DNA of 7,227 nucleotides from Oscillospiraceae bacterium (GTDB taxonomy: Bacteria > Bacillota_A > Clostridia > Oscillospirales > WRJC01): contig WQXD01000189.1 in the NCBI GenBank assembly GCA_009785015.1, positions 1 to 7,227 on the forward strand. The letters are read 5' to 3'. The notes beneath the pieces were generated by a model. The model worked only from the letters and a program-made list of their open reading frames with translations. It did no database searches and had not been told where the DNA came from. The position numbers were made by a program, and so were the translations under genes. Within the stretch, counting starts at the first letter, position 1. Every line of letters begins with the position of its first letter. Of the stretch, positions 6,814 to 7,227 are shown one piece after another.

Positions 6814-7227
6814 TCATATGTAAATAGCGATAACATTGGCAGGAGGCACATCATCTTGGATACAATGCGCGGGAGAAAGAATATAGCCTCCGTCCGTGCC
6901 GAAAACCGAAAGGATATAAGCGACTTCCCGCCGCACATCCTCCGGCGAACCGTTTACAAGCAGATCCTGCGTGTCTATACCTCCCCAGAACGTTATCTGC
7001 CTTCCGTATTCTGATTTTAATCTTTCGGGCTCCATATTATATGCGTTGGGCTGTATCGGATTGAGAATATCGACCCCGCAGTCTATAAGCGACGGTATTA
7101 AATCAAATACCGAGCCGCAGGTGTGATGCTGGAAAAACGCTTTTGTGAACGTTTTCGTATATCTTATTCTCTCTTTCATATAAGGCGCAACCAATTCTTC
7201 AAACATTTTCACCGACATGAACAACCC
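6814..7227 (-). CDS. URO-D-fold methyltransferase-like protein, C-terminal part (5' end outside window)
   Basis: C-terminal third of a uroporphyrinogen decarboxylase superfamily protein, probably of the MtaA/CmuA-like branch that handles methyl groups with corrinoid partners rather than haem biosynthesis. The frame is open to the window edge (Gly before a Leu TTG at 7224), so the visible end is not the start. Numbering from that TTG, FQHHTCG (31-37) carries the His34-x-Cys36-Gly motif that binds zinc in MtaA-type enzymes. GVDILNPIQPN (50-60), FWGGIDTQDLL (79-89) and GGYILSPAHCIQDDVPPANV (112-131) are family blocks. Cys121 may be the third zinc ligand, though many relatives have Asn there. The protein ends at Ile136, shortly after the last family block. 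It is the first visible gene of the minus-strand series. The substrate is unknown; a corrinoid protein or methylated compound is inferred from the family only. Confidence 0.85.
   Translation of the reverse strand, partial: GLFMSVKMFEELVAPYMKERIRYTKTFTKAFFQHHTCGSVFDLIPSLIDCGVDILNPIQPNAYNMEPERLKSEYGRQITFWGGIDTQDLLVNGSPEDVRREVAYILSVFGTDGGYILSPAHCIQDDVPPANVIAIYI

Noticed and set aside
6475..7014. Other overlapping frames across the 507-aa gene start and the URO-D-like gene end
   Set aside because: They cross the boundaries of two well-supported genes, have biased composition and show no recognisable motif.
7222..7224. TTG as the start of the URO-D-like protein
   Set aside because: The visible part covers only the last third of the family, and the frame runs on to the window edge. 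The true start lies beyond 7227.
6814..7227. HemE (uroporphyrinogen decarboxylase of haem synthesis)
   Set aside because: The His-Thr-Cys-Gly motif and the context with glycan-receptor genes fit the MtaA-like branch better. The catalytic N-terminal part is missing, so this is a preference rather than proof.
1..7227. CRISPR array, tRNA, transposon ends, phage or defence genes
   Set aside because: No spaced direct repeats, cloverleaf-like segments, transposase motifs or defence-type domains were visible on either strand.

Overview
The window looks like part of a glycan-utilisation or surface-glycan locus from an anaerobic, probably Gram-positive bacterium, most likely an uncultured Clostridia-type Bacillota. 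This placement is inferred from strong GGAG/GGAGG ribosome binding sites, three lipoprotein signal peptides in a row, solute-binding proteins of the roughly 500-residue type common in clostridial genomes, and a URO-D-fold methyltransferase-like gene. No rRNA or other taxonomic marker is present, so the assignment is tentative.

Layout: on the plus strand, positions 3-1163 hold the C-terminal part of a formylglycine-type (S1) sulfatase that starts before the window. Converging on it, with only 15 bp between the two stops, is a minus-strand series read from right to left. It consists of the C-terminal end of a URO-D/MtaA-like protein (7227-6814, cut by the window edge), a solute-binding lipoprotein (6745-5222), a right-handed beta-helix lipoprotein (5187-2695) and a second solute-binding lipoprotein (2657-1179). 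The gaps are 68, 34 and 37 bp, each downstream gene has its own Shine-Dalgarno sequence, and no convincing terminator hairpin lies between them. A single transcript is therefore likely. Coding density is very high, and no gene-free stretch exceeds 70 bp.

How the genes may work together (inference): the beta-helix lipoprotein resembles GH141-like or pectinase-like proteins and would cut or bind a polysaccharide at the cell surface. The two paralogous solute-binding lipoproteins would capture the released oligosaccharides for an ABC importer whose permeases are not in the window. The sulfatase could remove sulfate esters, and the URO-D-like protein might move methyl groups. That set would suit a sulfated and perhaps methylated glycan, but the substrate cannot be read from the sequence.

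I found no CRISPR array, tRNA, rRNA, transposon, phage or defence gene. The most notable features are the beta-helix enzyme candidate with two conserved-looking Asp residues and an extra segment, its position between two paralogous binding proteins each carrying an EF-hand-like loop, and the URO-D-like gene at the head of the series.
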